Assembly (NCBI RefSeq): GCF_040954645.1
Contig: NC_092803.1
Location: 80,390,263-80,454,262, forward strand
Source of the DNA: Diabrotica undecimpunctata
Taxonomy: Eukaryota > Arthropoda > Insecta > Coleoptera > Chrysomelidae
Reading direction: 5' to 3'
DNA: 64,000 nucleotides
Shown here: in pieces, positions 20,830 through 33,029 of the stretch
Layout of the letters: every line of letters starts with the position of its first letter
Position numbering within the stretch: the stretch's first letter is position 1
Position numbers and translations under genes: made by a program
Notes under the pieces: generated by a model
The model's database searches: none
Told to the model about the DNA's origin: nothing
What the model saw: only the letters and a program-made list of their open reading frames with translations

Positions 20830-21452
20830 AAACAGTTAATTAAATATTGTTCGCTTTCAAATTGGTTTTTCATGTTCTGCAAAACGTTGATTTGCAAGAG
20901 ACCTGGTAGTAGAGAAGCGGTTTCTTAGAGCCATCAACCTTAGGAGAGGATATTAACGCTTTCTTGTTCTTCGGCGCCGCCCTGTGCCCTTTCATGTTCG
21001 AAATTGGCCTTCTTGGCGCCATGCTTGATAATATTTAACACAGTATCTAAACTTGAAACATATTAGCAATTTACCGAAAAGAAAGTCCGGCTTCTCTTTG
21101 GCGAATTATCCGCACCCTAATAAATTCGCTAAGTTAATATAAAATTTGAGCGTTTACTCTAAGCATTGTAAAAGAGCTTATAGAAAAACAACAATCGCAC
21201 ACTACTAAATTTTACTTAGTACTAATCTTAAAGGTAAGTTTTTTAGTGGTTAGCAAATTTAGAAAAAAAAATGAATAAATAACGGAAACCTAAACTCATG
21301 TGGTTGAAATTGTAATCATTTATTTTAGACATTGTTTTAATATTAAATAGAATCATCAAGAAGACTCGTATTTAATGCCTGTACCCTGCAGAAAATATTA
21401 AACTTAGATGAAAGCAGCTTTATCATTAAAAATAAACTGATGTTATTCTTAC
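20830..21452. other. Non-coding stretch; presumed intron/3' side of the receptor gene at 21453-22229
   Basis: This is mainly AT-rich DNA, with a slightly GC-richer patch (20930-21030) of no recognisable content. A downstream receptor exon with the usual TY...QF signature would be expected on the minus strand. I did not find one. A possible acceptor (TTTTCTGCAG, minus strand near 21390) leads only to a very short frame. Confidence 0.4.
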
Positions 21453-22229
21453 CCATAAGCCACAAATTTGAACCATCTGATCTATAACATTATTTAAATC
21501 GTTGAAGTTTGAATCCTTCAATGTGTAAAATAAATGCACACTTGTGACCATGTGAATCAAAAGGTACAAATGTTGCAGTACAAACCGATGTCCAAATACT
21601 TTATTGTAAGAAATAACATCGCAAATCATGTTGTTGTAGCTTTGTTTAACGTCACATATGTAATTTATAACTCCTTGAATGTCTTCTGTGTCCAAAGAGA
21701 CTTTTTGAAGGTTGTTGGACAGTTGTTTAAATCGATTTTTTAAAATAATAGCTATATGTCCAGAAAAAAGACTGGTGTGAGTGGCAACGTACTTTAAAAA
21801 GATCAAAACATAATTCTTGGGATAGTACGGGTCTTTGAAAAAGCGTACTATAATCCAAACAAAAATCCATAAAATGGTTCCGAGAAGTTCCCAGGGCATT
21901 CGAATCGTTTTGTCCTTTTTTATACTATTTAGCAATTTGTACCAATTAGATTTCTCTATAAATGTAGATTTTAGAATCACCATAAAGACTTCTGCATAGC
22001 AAAGTACCTGTAGGAAGATAGAGTATACCAGGCCTGTTTCATACAAAAAAGTGTTGAATGTTACTGAAAAGGTCATCAAAAATAATACGATAATAAGAAA
22101 TACACTGTATATTTTATTTAATTTTGTATTAGACCATGGTATTACAGCTGTAACAACAGATATTGTATGCATCAAATTGCCTATGTAGTTAATTGGTTTA
22201 TTTTTTTGGGACAATTTATATGAAAACAT
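21453..22229 (-). CDS. Chemosensory (gustatory-type, 7tm_7) receptor, first exon
   Basis: The exon encodes 259 residues from the ATG at 22229 to a GT donor (TGG|GTAAGA) at 21452. It has several hydrophobic helices: about 36-60, 63-90, 112-135 and 142-160. The central and C-terminal part is receptor-like: SGHIAIILKNRFKQLSNNLQ, a YNNMICDVISYNKVFGHRF block and a further helix before CGLW. N-terminal AVIPW..TKLNKIYS matches the receptors at 30077-30841 (AIVPW..RKILNKIYS) and 54267-55031 (SIVPW..KVVNKFYT). Such receptors are ligand-gated cation channels of taste neurons, inserted with the N-terminus inside. The last helix and TYhhhhhQF motif must lie in a downstream exon not found here. Assignment to gustatory rather than odorant receptor type is by overall look, moderately sure. 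Confidence 0.75.
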
Positions 22230-22691
22230 GATTACTCGTTCAGAAAATATTATTAACTCTTGACTTTTAACTGTTTATATTGTATATTTGTGCTTAAACA
22301 ACAATAAAAGAAAAAATATCAATTTCGATAATGAACACATTATCCAATTTATGTAATTGGGAAGTAAAAATACAAGGCGATAAGTTTTACGGTTTAATAC
22401 TTGTATAATAATAAGAGAATATCGAACGACGAATCAATGTTTTTGACAGTAGAAATAAAAATATTACTGTTAGTTAAAATTTATATCAAATTAGTCTTGT
22501 AATATTTTAAATTAAATTGTATTCCAATTATTCTAGTTCTTTTCCGTATTAATTTTTCTCCGTGTTTCTTTTATTCTTCTTCCCTTGTTTCTGTTAATCG
22601 CACTGTTTCTTTCTTTTGTACAGTACAGCGTCTATTAAACTTCGGTTCTCCATAAAAGATTTTAGTTGTTGATTTAAATTTTCTTTTGTAC
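22230..22691. other. Non-coding AT-rich stretch upstream of the receptor exon
   Basis: This contains the presumed promoter side of the minus-strand receptor gene. I see no clear TATA or initiator site that can be distinguished from background AT richness, and no gene. Confidence 0.35.
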
Positions 22692-23479
22692 CCTTGAGGG
22701 GTGCCAAACCATAAAGTTGTAAGCGCCACTCGAGTTGAAATACGTTTTATATGAATAAACCGTTGTATGTGCCGACCTTTACTTGCACTCTTGAAGCCAA
22801 AGCTGGGAGATGCCCCCACCATAAATACTGAGAAAGAGAAAGTCATAACGTTGTAAGTGCGTTATCAGTAGAGACTGGATTATATGCAAAATGCATGTGC
22901 ATATATATGCAGCATGTTTGTGGGTTTCTTTATAAATGCATATGCTATTCATATTTACTTGATTAAGAGCATATTGCCACATATTTGAAAATATCACATA
23001 AATGAAATGGTTTTCTATACATATTTAGATAATATTTTCCTGGAATTATTCATTGCAGGTACTAGGTAAGGTAACTACGAAATAATTTGGTGTCGGCCGA
23101 TATGCGCTCGACCGTTTTGAGCCCTTACCTGAAATCGGCCAATTTTCTCTAACACTTTCTTAATGGAGATGTATAGCTAATTATTTTCTTATATCGACCG
23201 TTTTGTGCTCTCTTGTAATCGACGTTTAACTTTATTCTACCATAACGATCAGGTAACTGTTAGGCTAGTAAAATTAGTTTTAAAAAATCATAAAACTATA
23301 AGAAAATAAAAATAAACCATCTTCCCTTCACACTTTCATTCAGGCTTAGGACTGTCATAGTTTATACATAATATTGTCTATTTATTGCAGCTTCTGGATA
23401 TATATGCCAATGTCCTTAAACACAACCTTAAGTCCCTTGTATCTTTATATTTCTGTAAAGTTTTGGATATTCTTTCATC

Positions 23480-24615
23480 AAGATTAATATTATGTTTTCT
23501 TGCGCCGCTTTCCTTCTAGATTGAAAGTAAATCGATCATAAAGGTGATCACAATATTTTGCTTCTTTAACCAGACACTTCACTAATTGAAATACATTGGG
23601 ATTGTGGTCTTATTAATGTATTCAGACGATGATTCCAACCTTCTAAAACGTTATTACTGCGATGTCTTTAATCATTTCAATTCCACATTTCCTTGGTAAT
23701 GTGAGTATTTTTTAACCATTGTTTGACAAAGTAGTCATAAAACTGTTCCATTTTTTCAGAAATAGGAGAGGTTTCTTGATTGCATAACCAGCCATCATCG
23801 ATATCTTCTATGGGTAGATACGCTAACGCAGCACACATTCTTATGTGCAAACGTATCTCTTCGTTGTCAGTGTATTCAGAAACAAGTCCAATATTTTGAA
23901 CATTTTTCCATATAAATTGATTGAAATGAAAATTACAACCAGAAATTTTGGCTTCGGGAAAATAATTTTCTAATGCACCAATCACTGCCTGTTCAAAATC
24001 CAGTTTTATAAGAGATGGTTTCCAATTTGGTAGTTTCTCTTTCATTGATGAAAATAATATATCGTACGTCTCTTTGGTTTTGTTAGGAAGTAACGCAAAA
24101 ATCAATGGAATTGTATTTGTCTCCTCTGACGTACTACCAATATCGATATGAACGGTATATATTTGACTAAATTGCTTACTGCAGCTTTTGAATGTTCCAT
24201 CCATAAATACAGTGTCCTTACTGTTAACCAAAATCTCCCTAGCTTTGTTGCTGGCAAACATCAAGATTCTGTATCCCGAGGGAGTGGTCTTGATAAATAA
24301 AAATTTCGTTATGTCGCTCATTGTAATAATTTCTTCTGGAAATACTATTTCGGATGCTGCCGCTGGATCTGTGAGCAGCCCACGCACACGTTTTCTACAA
24401 TCGTTTAAACCACTTTTCACTGAAGAGAATTTTGGGATGTCTGTCACGAAATCCAGTCCTTGACTATGTAATCTTTGAAATTCATCTTGATATATTTTTG
24501 ACATCGGTAAATAACTATTGTCTTTCGTAGCTCTTTTTCGAGCATTGAAGACACACTGCTTCACTTCTGTCACTGCAACACTCGGCTTACATTGTATAGC
24601 ATTCAGAGGAAACAA
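23480..24615 (-). pseudogene. MULE transposase relic inside the DUF7869 element
   Basis: The main frame (24615-23677) contains the MULE catalytic blocks VFMDGTFKSCSKQFSQIYTV, FALLPNKTKETYDIL, IKLDFEQAVIGALENYFPEA and the GCNFHFNQFIWKNVQNIGL signature. After a stop at MWN it continues in another frame with NNVLEGWNHRLNTLIR, the C-terminal block, near 23640-23590. The N-terminal FLYWCH finger seen in the copy at 2967-4403 is absent: the frame starts at the boundary with the DUF7869 gene. AT-rich flanks at 23090-23200 contain CGGCCGATA/ATCGGCC motifs that could be its left end. It is non-functional. Confidence 0.7.
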
Positions 24616-24625
24616 CTAAGATATT

Positions 24626-25446
24626 CGAATAGTTCAATTTGATCTCCAGCAACAGATATATCCTCCAACATTAACTTATACGCTTATACCTAAATCTACT
24701 ATAGCCGTCAGCTTGCCTGTATTAATATGGGTATTCATTTAGAAGACGAGGGAAGGGGCATCATGCCCTTCTGCAATATAACTGTCAGGCAAAAGTGGTC
24801 TAAAGAGATAGCTTCTTGTCTGTACATGGTTTTTATCAGTAGGGAAATAGGATTTACTACAGATAATCAAAAGCTAATTCTCTGGTCAGATAATTGTGGT
24901 GGCCAAAATAAGAACCAAACTTTACTTATGTCTCTCGTTTTGATTGCAAAAGGTTTCTTTTCAGAAATTACTTATAAATTTCCTGTGAAAGGACATACCT
25001 TTCTCGCGTGTGATCGCGATTTTGCCATGATAGAGAAAGCAAAGAAGCATGCCAAGCCGCTCATGCCAAAAGACCTCATTGACATTATTTCTTATGCTAG
25101 AAAGAAAAATCTGTTCTTAGTAGTGAATAGAGCAACTTTTTTTGACTGAAATGAATTAAGCTAAACCATGATAAACACTAAAAAGTTGCAGAAACATCTG
25201 AAAACTTGATGAAGTTTATATAAAAAAGAAGTTACAGGGATTTTGCTCCATGGCTTAAAACTTCAGTGATCAAACCTGGAATCACTAAGTTGAGTTTTAA
25301 GGAGTTGGAAATCGAGATGAAGGCAACTCTTGTGTCATTGTCTACCGAAAAAAAAATAAAGATATCCAAGCCACACTACCATATTTAACAGGAAAAGCAA
25401 AAACTGTTTACGAAAACCGTACAAAGTGCCGATTTCTCAATTTTTA
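24626..25446 (+). pseudogene. DUF7869-type transposase relic
   Basis: It begins with FDLQQQIYPPTLTY near 24637, shifts frame to SRQLACINMGIHLEDEGRG, and then runs open in 24727-25149. The key blocks are kept: LILWSDNCGGQNKNQTLL and FPVKGHTFLACDRDFAMIEK, the same two motifs as in the copy at 3-827. After a stop it continues in pieces with KPGITKLSFKELEIEMKATL (near 25270-25330), equivalent to the KPGKLLF tail of that copy. The N-terminal third is missing and abuts the MULE relic. It lies within the inverted-repeat boundaries 22696-25786. Confidence 0.65.
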
Positions 25447-25959
25447 AATAAATTTAACTTAAGTAAATAAATAAATGTTAGCTTTATTTTTACTATAATT
25501 ATCGTTAATTGTATCTTGTTCTTTTGACTTTTTAATGCAAGTAAATACACACTTACAACGTTATGGCTTGCATAAATAATGACACTTACAAAGTTTTGTT
25601 CTCTTAGTGTTTTTAAATTAATTCACAAAACTTCAAATTTATATGTCAATAGTGTTAATTGAACCAAAGTTCAATAATAAAAATATTAAGAATTATTTAC
25701 TTTATTATTTTTCAACTAAAACAGTTTTTTTTTCTACTGAAAACTTTTATTTTGGGCACTTACAACGTTCTGGTTTGGCGCCCCTCCCTTATACTTCGTC
25801 TTATTATGATTTCTTTTACAATTGGTTTATACACTGTAGAAACTGATACTTGCTGCAATTTGATTTAGTAATTTTAATTCGGTATTCACCAGTTGGCCAA
25901 CCTTGCAAACGGACGTGTTTTGTTTAAATTCCAATAATAGACCCCTACTCTTTTAGGTG

Positions 25960-28900
25960 ATTAAACTATCATAATGCCCTCCGCTCCCAACACTGTTATT
26001 TCCGATTACATTAAGACAATCGGCAAAATTGTTATGCCGAAATATATTATTATTTATTATATATTATATTTATATATTTATATAAATTATGCCGTTATGA
26101 CCTTTCGAAGAGTAGCTTACATAATTCCGGAACGGAAAGACTCCTCCCTACAAACTTCGGTTCTCATTGTTCATGAAAATATCTTGCATAGAATATTTAT
26201 ATCTACAGACAAACTAGAATGCTTTCTTTGTAAGCAGGCGAATCATACTGCCGATACCTGCCCATATCCAGTCCTATGTCCTCAAAACCAAATGAAACAT
26301 CTATTGATCATATTTCCAACATTCCTCATATTAATAGTGTCGCTGAAAATATGCACAATTGTACTGATAACTCTTAGAATCTTACTACCACCTTCATTTC
26401 TGCACAGTCACCGAAACCTGGTGACAAAAGACCTTACATCAATGATAGCTACCTAAAAAGTCCGCCCGCTATCTTACCAGAAACCCTTAGTTTTCCTGAT
26501 CCAAATACTCTAGCCACTTCTGTAGCCATAACGTCACAAATTATTTAAAGACCATGTAAAAAAAACTAAAAAATCAAATTACAAATACCTGAAAATCGAA
26601 TAATAAGCAACATAATTTATTCTGTCATTCAAAATTTATACGCTGAAACTGACACCTTGTTCTCCCTTCAAGAAACGCAACTAATTGCTTTTCTTGAGAA
26701 CACCTTCTGTTATTCTTACGCTTTAGAAACAATGTATAAATTTACTACACATATTTTCTCTCTTCTTCAAGATTTAAATAAGCTCTAAAACACGTCTAAT
26801 TAACGTTCCTTAAAAAATCGTTTAACTCTTCTTCAGAACAATATGAAATGCAAACTGGACCCCGACTTTTACACATTTTCGGGAGATCTCACTACCGACA
26901 AATGCTATTCCACTGACTCATCACTTATTACTTAATTTTTCTTATATATAAACGTTCATCATTCTCCAGTGGAACTCCGATGGATACTATCCTCGCATAG
27001 AAAGAATACAAAAACTTATTTAAATCTACAATCCTGCCATTCTCTGTTTTTTCAACGCACTAATTTTAAAATAAATCACTGTGGTCGCTTCAAAAATTTT
27101 GAAGAGTGTCACCGCATACATACTCATTGTTTTCGAGCCAGTGGTGGTGCTTTGATATTTGTTTCAAGCGATATATACTTATTTCTTCTTTCTCTTACCA
27201 CAAATTTTGAAGCTGTAGCAGTTACTGCATGGTGTGCAACCAAACTTACTATATGTAGTCTATATATTTCTCCCGATTTTAAACTAAAAGAAAAAGAATT
27301 CGTTGATCTAATTTTCCAACTTCTTTAACTACTCATACGTATGAGTGACTTTATTTTTCATGGTACTATGCCATTAATGTCATGAAAATGAAATGTCTAA
27401 AATTCAGACGTATATTTGGAAGAGGTATTGTTAAACACGTTTTAAATGTAACTGCTTCTTGTCTGTTAAATATGTCCTCACTAACACACTTTAACTTATT
27501 ATCCAATACTGTTTCCGCTATTGATCTTAACATCTGCGACCCTAAATCAGCACTTTTTTTTCCAGGAACACTTGCGATGATTTACACGATAGTAATCATT
27601 TTCTCATTATAATCTCTTCATACTTTAATTAGAAATATACTATCCGCAATTACTGGAATCTAAAATTTGCTGACTGGACAAGATTAACAATTAAAACGAA
27701 AAACGTCCACTCCTCTCAAACTTTTGATTCAGATACAAACATGGCTTTTAAAATAACCGACTATATTACGTTTACGGCTGACAAGCATGTTGGTAAAAAC
27801 ACATCATCTCTCACCCGCAAAACGATCCATTGGTGGAATTCGGCACGCGAAGAAGCTATCTGAAAATCCAAATCTGCTCTCAACAAATGGCGCTGTTGTA
27901 ATACTCCTGCCACTCTTATAGATCACAAAAAAATTAAAGCCAAAGTCAAATATATCATAAAACAAAGCAAAAAAACTTCTTGGCAAAATTACGTCTCATC
28001 CTTAACAATTCATACCTGCCCAAGTCAGGTCTGAAACAAAACAAAACATATACAAATTTAGTTTGCAAATCTAGTAATAAGGTTCCTACTCTTATCATAG
28101 ATGACAAAGTTCTCTGTGATTTTTAATTCTTCACTTTGCAAAAAATTACTGTTTTAATGTGAACAAGCCACAATTAAACTTTAAATTAAGTTTATTGACG
28201 TTTCAATTTCCACTTCGGCAAAACGTCAATAAACTTATTTTAAACTTTAATTGTGGCTAATTCCCATTAAAATAGTAATTACTATAAGATACCACCAGAA
28301 AATAGCTTCAGAACAATACTTTAAAGAAAAATTTAAAAATAAGAATTCCTATTTTGCGTCGAACTCCTCTCTTGTATGTTGTATCATAAATAATTCTATT
28401 GACCCTTTTGACATTACACACGTCAATGAACCTTTTACCCTCTATGAACTAAAATTAGCCTTCTCCACCTGTACAAGCAATGCGGCAGGCCCTGATAACA
28501 TCCCACACATTTTCTTAAAAAAGCTATCCGATGCCTCCCTTTAAGATGATGTGATTTTACTATTATTCCAATAAGCAAAACAAATCAATACTCCTCATTA
28601 TCAAAATTTTATCTTCCTCTTTTTCTTACTAACACTACCTGTAAACTTCTTGAGAAAGTTATTAATAAATGGCTCCTATGATTTTTGGAAAATATAATCA
28701 AATTTCAAATTTTTATTCCGGGTTTCGACGTAATCGATCCACTCGGGACAACCTTGCCCTTCTACAAACCTACATTTCAATAACATTCAATGACCAACAA
28801 GAAACAGTCGCAGCTCTGATACGATACAAAATATATTACGGCTGCTTTATTTAGATGTCTGCCTCCAAATCTGACCAATACCTATTAGATTCTATTCAAA

Positions 28901-29290
28901 ATACTGCTCTTTGTCTATGCCTCGGAGCTTTTCATTAGAGGCTGCAAGAAAGTCTTTACTGCGAAAGTAACGAGGTCCCTCTATCCCTTAGAAGACAACA
29001 TCTGCTTTTATCATATGCTTTTACTACATCAAGTCATTCTTCTAACCCCATTTACCATCTTACCACCTCTATACCCGATTACTCCTATTAGCAAACCCTA
29101 TCGCACCGTTATAGAGTCATTCGCGCAAATACTCACCCGTTTATTAAAGAACATTGACCTATCTCTCACCTTGCTTAACCCTTCTATACTCATTCTCCAC
29201 TGGACCAAACACCTTCCTTTATTTAACACCTTAACATTATAACAAATATAGCACACCGCTTACTCTTATAAAGGAAGTATTCCTAGAAAT
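25960..29290 (+). mobile_element. Jockey-type non-LTR retrotransposon, relic 2 (internally deleted)
   Basis: Strongly decayed, but in the right order. ORF1 has an intact zinc knuckle CFLCKQANHTADTC (near 26220-26260) and a C-terminal part near 26620-26790. The endonuclease region includes FRASGGALIFVSSD, FEAVAVTAW and SLYISPDF (26969-27328), then LLSNTVSAIDLNICDP (27382-27612). The linker includes IHWWNSAREEAI and KAKVKYIIKQSKKTSWQNYV (27800-27990). RT N-terminal blocks are NAAGPDNIPHIFLKK (near 28480) and SGFRRNRSTRDNLALLQ (near 28720). After 28855 the sequence jumps to the RT thumb and C-terminal region (DSIQNTALCLCLGAF near 28890), so the catalytic palm and RNase H are deleted. A foldback MITE lies at 28144-28280. 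Confidence 0.65.
28144..28280. mobile_element. Foldback MITE inserted in Jockey relic 2
   Basis: There are two long inverted arms. The left contains GCCACAATTAAACTTTAAAT and AAGTTTATTGACGTTT, and the right contains AAACGTCAATAAACTTATTT and TTTAATTGTGGC. The outer flanks AATTACTGTTTTAATG and CATTAAAATAGTAATT are also complementary. The short centre is CAATTTCCACTTCGG. It has no coding capacity. Confidence 0.75.
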
Positions 29291-30076
29291 AGTAGACAAA
29301 ACACCTTTTGGGATAATAAAATAAATAGTGTAATAGTATAACTGATAAATAAAATAGTATATTGTTTATCTGATAGTAAAAGCTATACAGTTCCGAACAA
29401 CGATGCAGATTAGTGGCCAAAGTGCCAGCCAAAGCCAACAAGCATTGAAGTTTAGAAATGTGTTTTCACTACGGGGTACATAAAACTACTTTTTCTAAAG
29501 TCGCAATTCAATATTAAATACTAGTACTTAAAAATGCATCAATAAAAAACACTTGACATCTACTATTAAATTATAATTAATGAAACTTCAAACGAGTGTC
29601 ATGTCACAGTATTCCAATTTCCCCAAAGAGTCCTTAGATAATATTCTTAACATAGTTTGAAAATATTTCCGTACTGTTTTCTAAACGTTGCTTAGCAACG
29701 GAATGGTATTAAAAAATTGCGTATTTTGCGGTCAGCAATTCCGCTAAGAATTAGATATTCTTGACAGATTTCAGAAAAACATAATGGCAGGCTCAGCGAA
29801 TCTCATAGACAAAAATTTGATATGTACCGCAAATCCCGAATAAAGACAAGAAATTTCCTAATATCTAAAAGCAATTCAAAATGCCTAATATAATAATTTT
29901 AGAACCGACAGCTAAGAAAAATTCAAACAAAGCTCTTTCCAAATTGGTCATTCTGGCCAATCAGTATATTGTTAACGTAGTCTAAAGTACCAGATGAAGT
30001 AAATTGCAACAAATTGCTTTAGAATATTCAATCTTAACGCCATAGTTATTTTAATAGTTTTTAAAAAATAACTTAC
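29291..30076. other. Non-coding stretch; presumed intron/3' side of the second receptor gene
   Basis: AT-rich, no gene recognised. The minus-strand receptor exon at 30077-30841 ends in a splice donor, so at least part of this is intron. No downstream exon was identified. Confidence 0.4.
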
Positions 30077-30841
30077 CCACAGAAGCAAAGATGGGCCGAC
30101 GGTGAAAATAAAAAATGTTGCTGTAATTGACATTTTTGGATGGAATTTCTCCAACACAAGAAGAACCTGAAGACAACCGACTGAAAATATTATCAAATAG
30201 AAGTGACTGAGTAAAGAATAATAGCCAAATATAGAATTGAATCTTCCAATATCGTCAATAATGCATTCATAGCACTTCTTGATCATATACACGTTATCTA
30301 GAAACCTACTGCTTTCCCCTAGTATTTTAACTTGACGTATCAATAATCTAAACCTATATTTAAAACTCATAGCTATATGAGCCGATAAAAATGTCGTAAA
30401 AAGAAAGTAATATTCTAGAATACAAACCGCACTTAATATTATAAACGGTCGCATTCCTACAATGATTAATAATACAGTTGATAGTAGAACGTGCTCTACG
30501 GGAAACCTGTAACTTGCAACTTCAAATTCGTTTAAACTCTGTAGAAGTTTTTTCCAAATTTCTCTTTTTAAGAAGCAAGAAATTGGAGATATTGACACTA
30601 CCTGCATGACTATTATTAAAGTAAGTATAGTTGTTAAAGTACTTGTTTGCAAAAATGCCGATACCAATCCATTATTACCCACAAATATAGCCATTATTAA
30701 AGGAATAAAAATAATAATACTGTATATCTTATTCAGTATTTTTCTAGAGTCGTCCCAAGGTACTATAGCTAAGAATCTCGCTATTGCAAAAATAATTTTG
30801 TTCGTAATAAAATTAAAACTTTTAACTTTAACTGAATACAT
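30077..30841 (-). CDS. Chemosensory (gustatory-type, 7tm_7) receptor, first exon
   Basis: The exon encodes 255 residues from the ATG at 30841 to the donor TGG|GTAAGT (intron from 30076). Hydrophobic helices lie near residues 39-60, 65-87, 118-150 and 200-225. The N-terminal FLAIVPW..SRKILNKIYS and central FLSAHIAMSFKYRFRLLIRQ correspond to the other two receptors. The block CYECIIDDIGRFNSIFGYYS matches YNNMICDVISYNKVFGHRF of the first gene. The exon ends at PSLLLW, the same position and phase as in the other two. The C-terminal exon with the TY...QF motif is not found in the next 700 bp. Expected role is taste or related chemoreception in sensory neurons. No stop or shift is seen, so it may be functional if the missing exon exists. 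Confidence 0.75.
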
Positions 30842-31689
30842 TATAATTTTACAAGAGACACACCGAAAATAAGACGTTGTTATACTTATTTCAAATAACT
30901 TAATCTATTACTTTATCGAGTCAATAGAGAATCATTAGGTATAGTTGAGTTATTGCCACACTGTAATTTTCAATTTTGTCATGTCTAATAGATATAAACA
31001 AGATTCAAACAAAGCAAAAATTATTTAATCAATATCAGTTTTTTTACATAAATACTGTTGACCCAATTAAAGTTTTGTTCTATACACACAACTAACAGAA
31101 GTAAGAAGAAAACTGTTAAAACTCATGTGTTACCATCCAGGTCAATTTATGTTAAAATCAATTCGAATTGCTTAATTCGCCTAGAATCTATCAGCTTCAG
31201 ATACATGGATAACAAAGAGCGTGAGTTTCACTTTCTTTTGATGTGGTTTAAAGATTCGCGGTATGTAGTATCAAGATGTTTAAAGAAGAATGGTCTCCGG
31301 TAACAAACATCTCTTTACATGTGGTGTGTATAACGTTAATTCCACCTTTATCCATATATTTTATTGTTACAGCTGTTATTTTACTTTCTCCACCTGATTT
31401 TCTTAATTTCGGTCTCTTAATGACAGCTACTATTTCGCTTATTTAAATATTTGTTTCTTTCTCCTAATCTGCGATTTTTTAAAATTTTATCCTTAGGGTT
31501 CATATTCGAGTATAGACGTTTACAGTAGCCTTTCCATGTTTTTGCCATTTATTTAAGATTAATTAAGTTGTTATCGCCTTTTTCATCTTTAATTATCTGC
31601 GATTGAGCCTTAATTTCCCAAAATATATATTTTAGTTTATTAAATAGTTTTTAGATTTCTGGCGATCTGCGTGTTCTTATATATATACA
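30842..31689. other. Non-coding stretch between receptor exon and LINE fragment
   Basis: The left part is upstream sequence of the minus-strand receptor gene. A plus-strand frame at 31058-31303 has no recognisable domain, and I regard it as chance. Confidence 0.35.
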
Positions 31690-32525
31690 TAAGGTTCTTG
31701 AACTCGTAAGTGGAGCATAGAGCTTCAGTGAAAATGCGCCATCGGGTTCTATTTTGCACTAAGGCCTTTACCTCATTCCAAGACTTTCCTTGACTTTTTA
31801 TCTCGTCCATGATAGATCTTCTCCAAGTTTGTAGTGGTCGCCCTTATTTTCTTGTTCCTTGCGGATTTCACTCTAGAGCAATACTGGAATTTTTTTTCTG
31901 ATTGTGTGACCAATCCAACCCTACTTTGTGGACTTTATCTGATGTTCTACCCTTTTCTGTTCAGTCATTCGTCGTAAACATTTATTAATAAAGACCTGCA
32001 GCTTATCTGTAGGGGTTTTTGTCACTTAACAGGTTTCACATCCGTAGAGTAGAACAGACATGACATTAGACTGGAATATGCGGATCTTTGTCCTTGTAGT
32101 ATACTCGACAGATCTCCAAACAAAGTTAAGCATGCTGAATGCTTGTTGAGCTTTTCGTATCCTTATACGAATATCGTCCTCTGTATGACACTTCCAAGAT
32201 ACGTAAAGTTTTTCACATTTTCAATCTGCATATTGTTGATAGTAAATAGCTTGTTGGTTCTTGCATTTACTCTCATGGATTTGGTTTTACTAATATTGAT
32301 TTTCAAACATACTTTATTGGCTTTAGTGGAAAGTGTTTCCAATTGATCAGCCACATCTTGGCACCTTTGTCCTAACAGGCAGATATTCCAGATCGCTTAG
32401 GGGTGTGGTTAACGTCATTTGTATCACTCTTGTGTCGGAGTTTAGTTTGGAGGGAACATAGTCTACTGCTATGTTAAAAAGAAACGGAGAAAGCACGCAT
32501 CCCTGTCTGACTCCATTAAGTATGC
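31690..32525 (-). pseudogene. 5'-truncated LINE reverse transcriptase, C-terminal part
   Basis: Reading right to left it starts in the RT palm with GVRQGCVLSPFLFNIAVDYV (near 32520-32460). It continues with ANKVCLKINISKTKSMRVNA and NFTYLGSVI (32354-32163), then AQQAFSMLNFVWRS, SNVMSVLLYGCET (near 32060) and a tail with GWIGHTIRK (near 31900). The YADD box region is decayed. It ends near 31690. The LLYGCET and GHTLR-type tail place it with RTE/L2-like LINEs, a different family from the Jockey relics. There are multiple stops. Confidence 0.7.
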
Positions 32526-33029
32526 ACTACCAAAAAAACAATATCAGTTGCTGCGAAGAACAAAGCTTACTTAGCAAAATGAGGTAGATATAATTGCATT
32601 AAAGAAATTCCAAAATTTAATACGTAATCGGATCTATAACAAATGAAGAATAAAAGACAGAATCAATTTGGTTTTAAAAATTGCTTAGAAACAATAAAAG
32701 TATCTTTTTACATGAACACCCTGTAAATACTTGCTAATTTTCTTAATAAATTGCCAAAAGTTGTTTGACAATTTAAGCATGAACTATTAACACATACTTT
32801 GAACTAAATTGAGCTTTATTAGAAAAAATCAGGTAAGGGTTCCATGGGCGATAAACAACAACTTGCTGTCATTTCTAACCTGGCGTGTATCATGTACTAA
32901 GAAAGGAACCGCTTTACTACCTTTATCAATTAGAATAAAGCCTGTGACTTATAGCTGCATTAATTTTAGATATATTTTTTTCTTTCTATGCCCGTCTGAT
33001 CAAAATAATCTGAGTTATCATTGAAGCTG
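32526..33029. other. Non-coding AT-rich stretch
   Basis: No gene is seen. A plus-strand frame at 32809-33024 has no recognisable content. Confidence 0.35.

Larger units (their letters stand above)
22696..25786. mobile_element. DUF7869-type DNA transposon carrying a MULE relic
   Basis: The ends are inverted repeats GAGGGGTGCCAAACCATAAA (left) and GAGGGGCGCCAAACCAGAAC (reverse complement of right), continuing with GTTGTAAG[C/T]GCC. CCTT flanks both sides (22692-22695 and 25787-25790), a 4-bp target duplication. A GTTGTAAG(T/C)G motif is repeated near both ends (left 22715, 22853; right 25545, 25585, 25758 in complement). Inside are a plus-strand DUF7869 gene remnant (24626-25446) and, to its left, a minus-strand MULE remnant (23480-24615) that appears to have replaced the N-terminal part. 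End sequence differs from the 13880-15987 element, so these are two families of one superfamily. Confidence 0.8.

Noticed and set aside
22571..22846. Minus-strand 91-codon frame
   Set aside because: It spans the left inverted end of the DUF7869 element and its subterminal repeats, so it is not a gene.
25643..25868. Two overlapping plus-strand frames at the right end of the 22696-25786 element
   Set aside because: They overlap the inverted terminal repeat and lack any domain.
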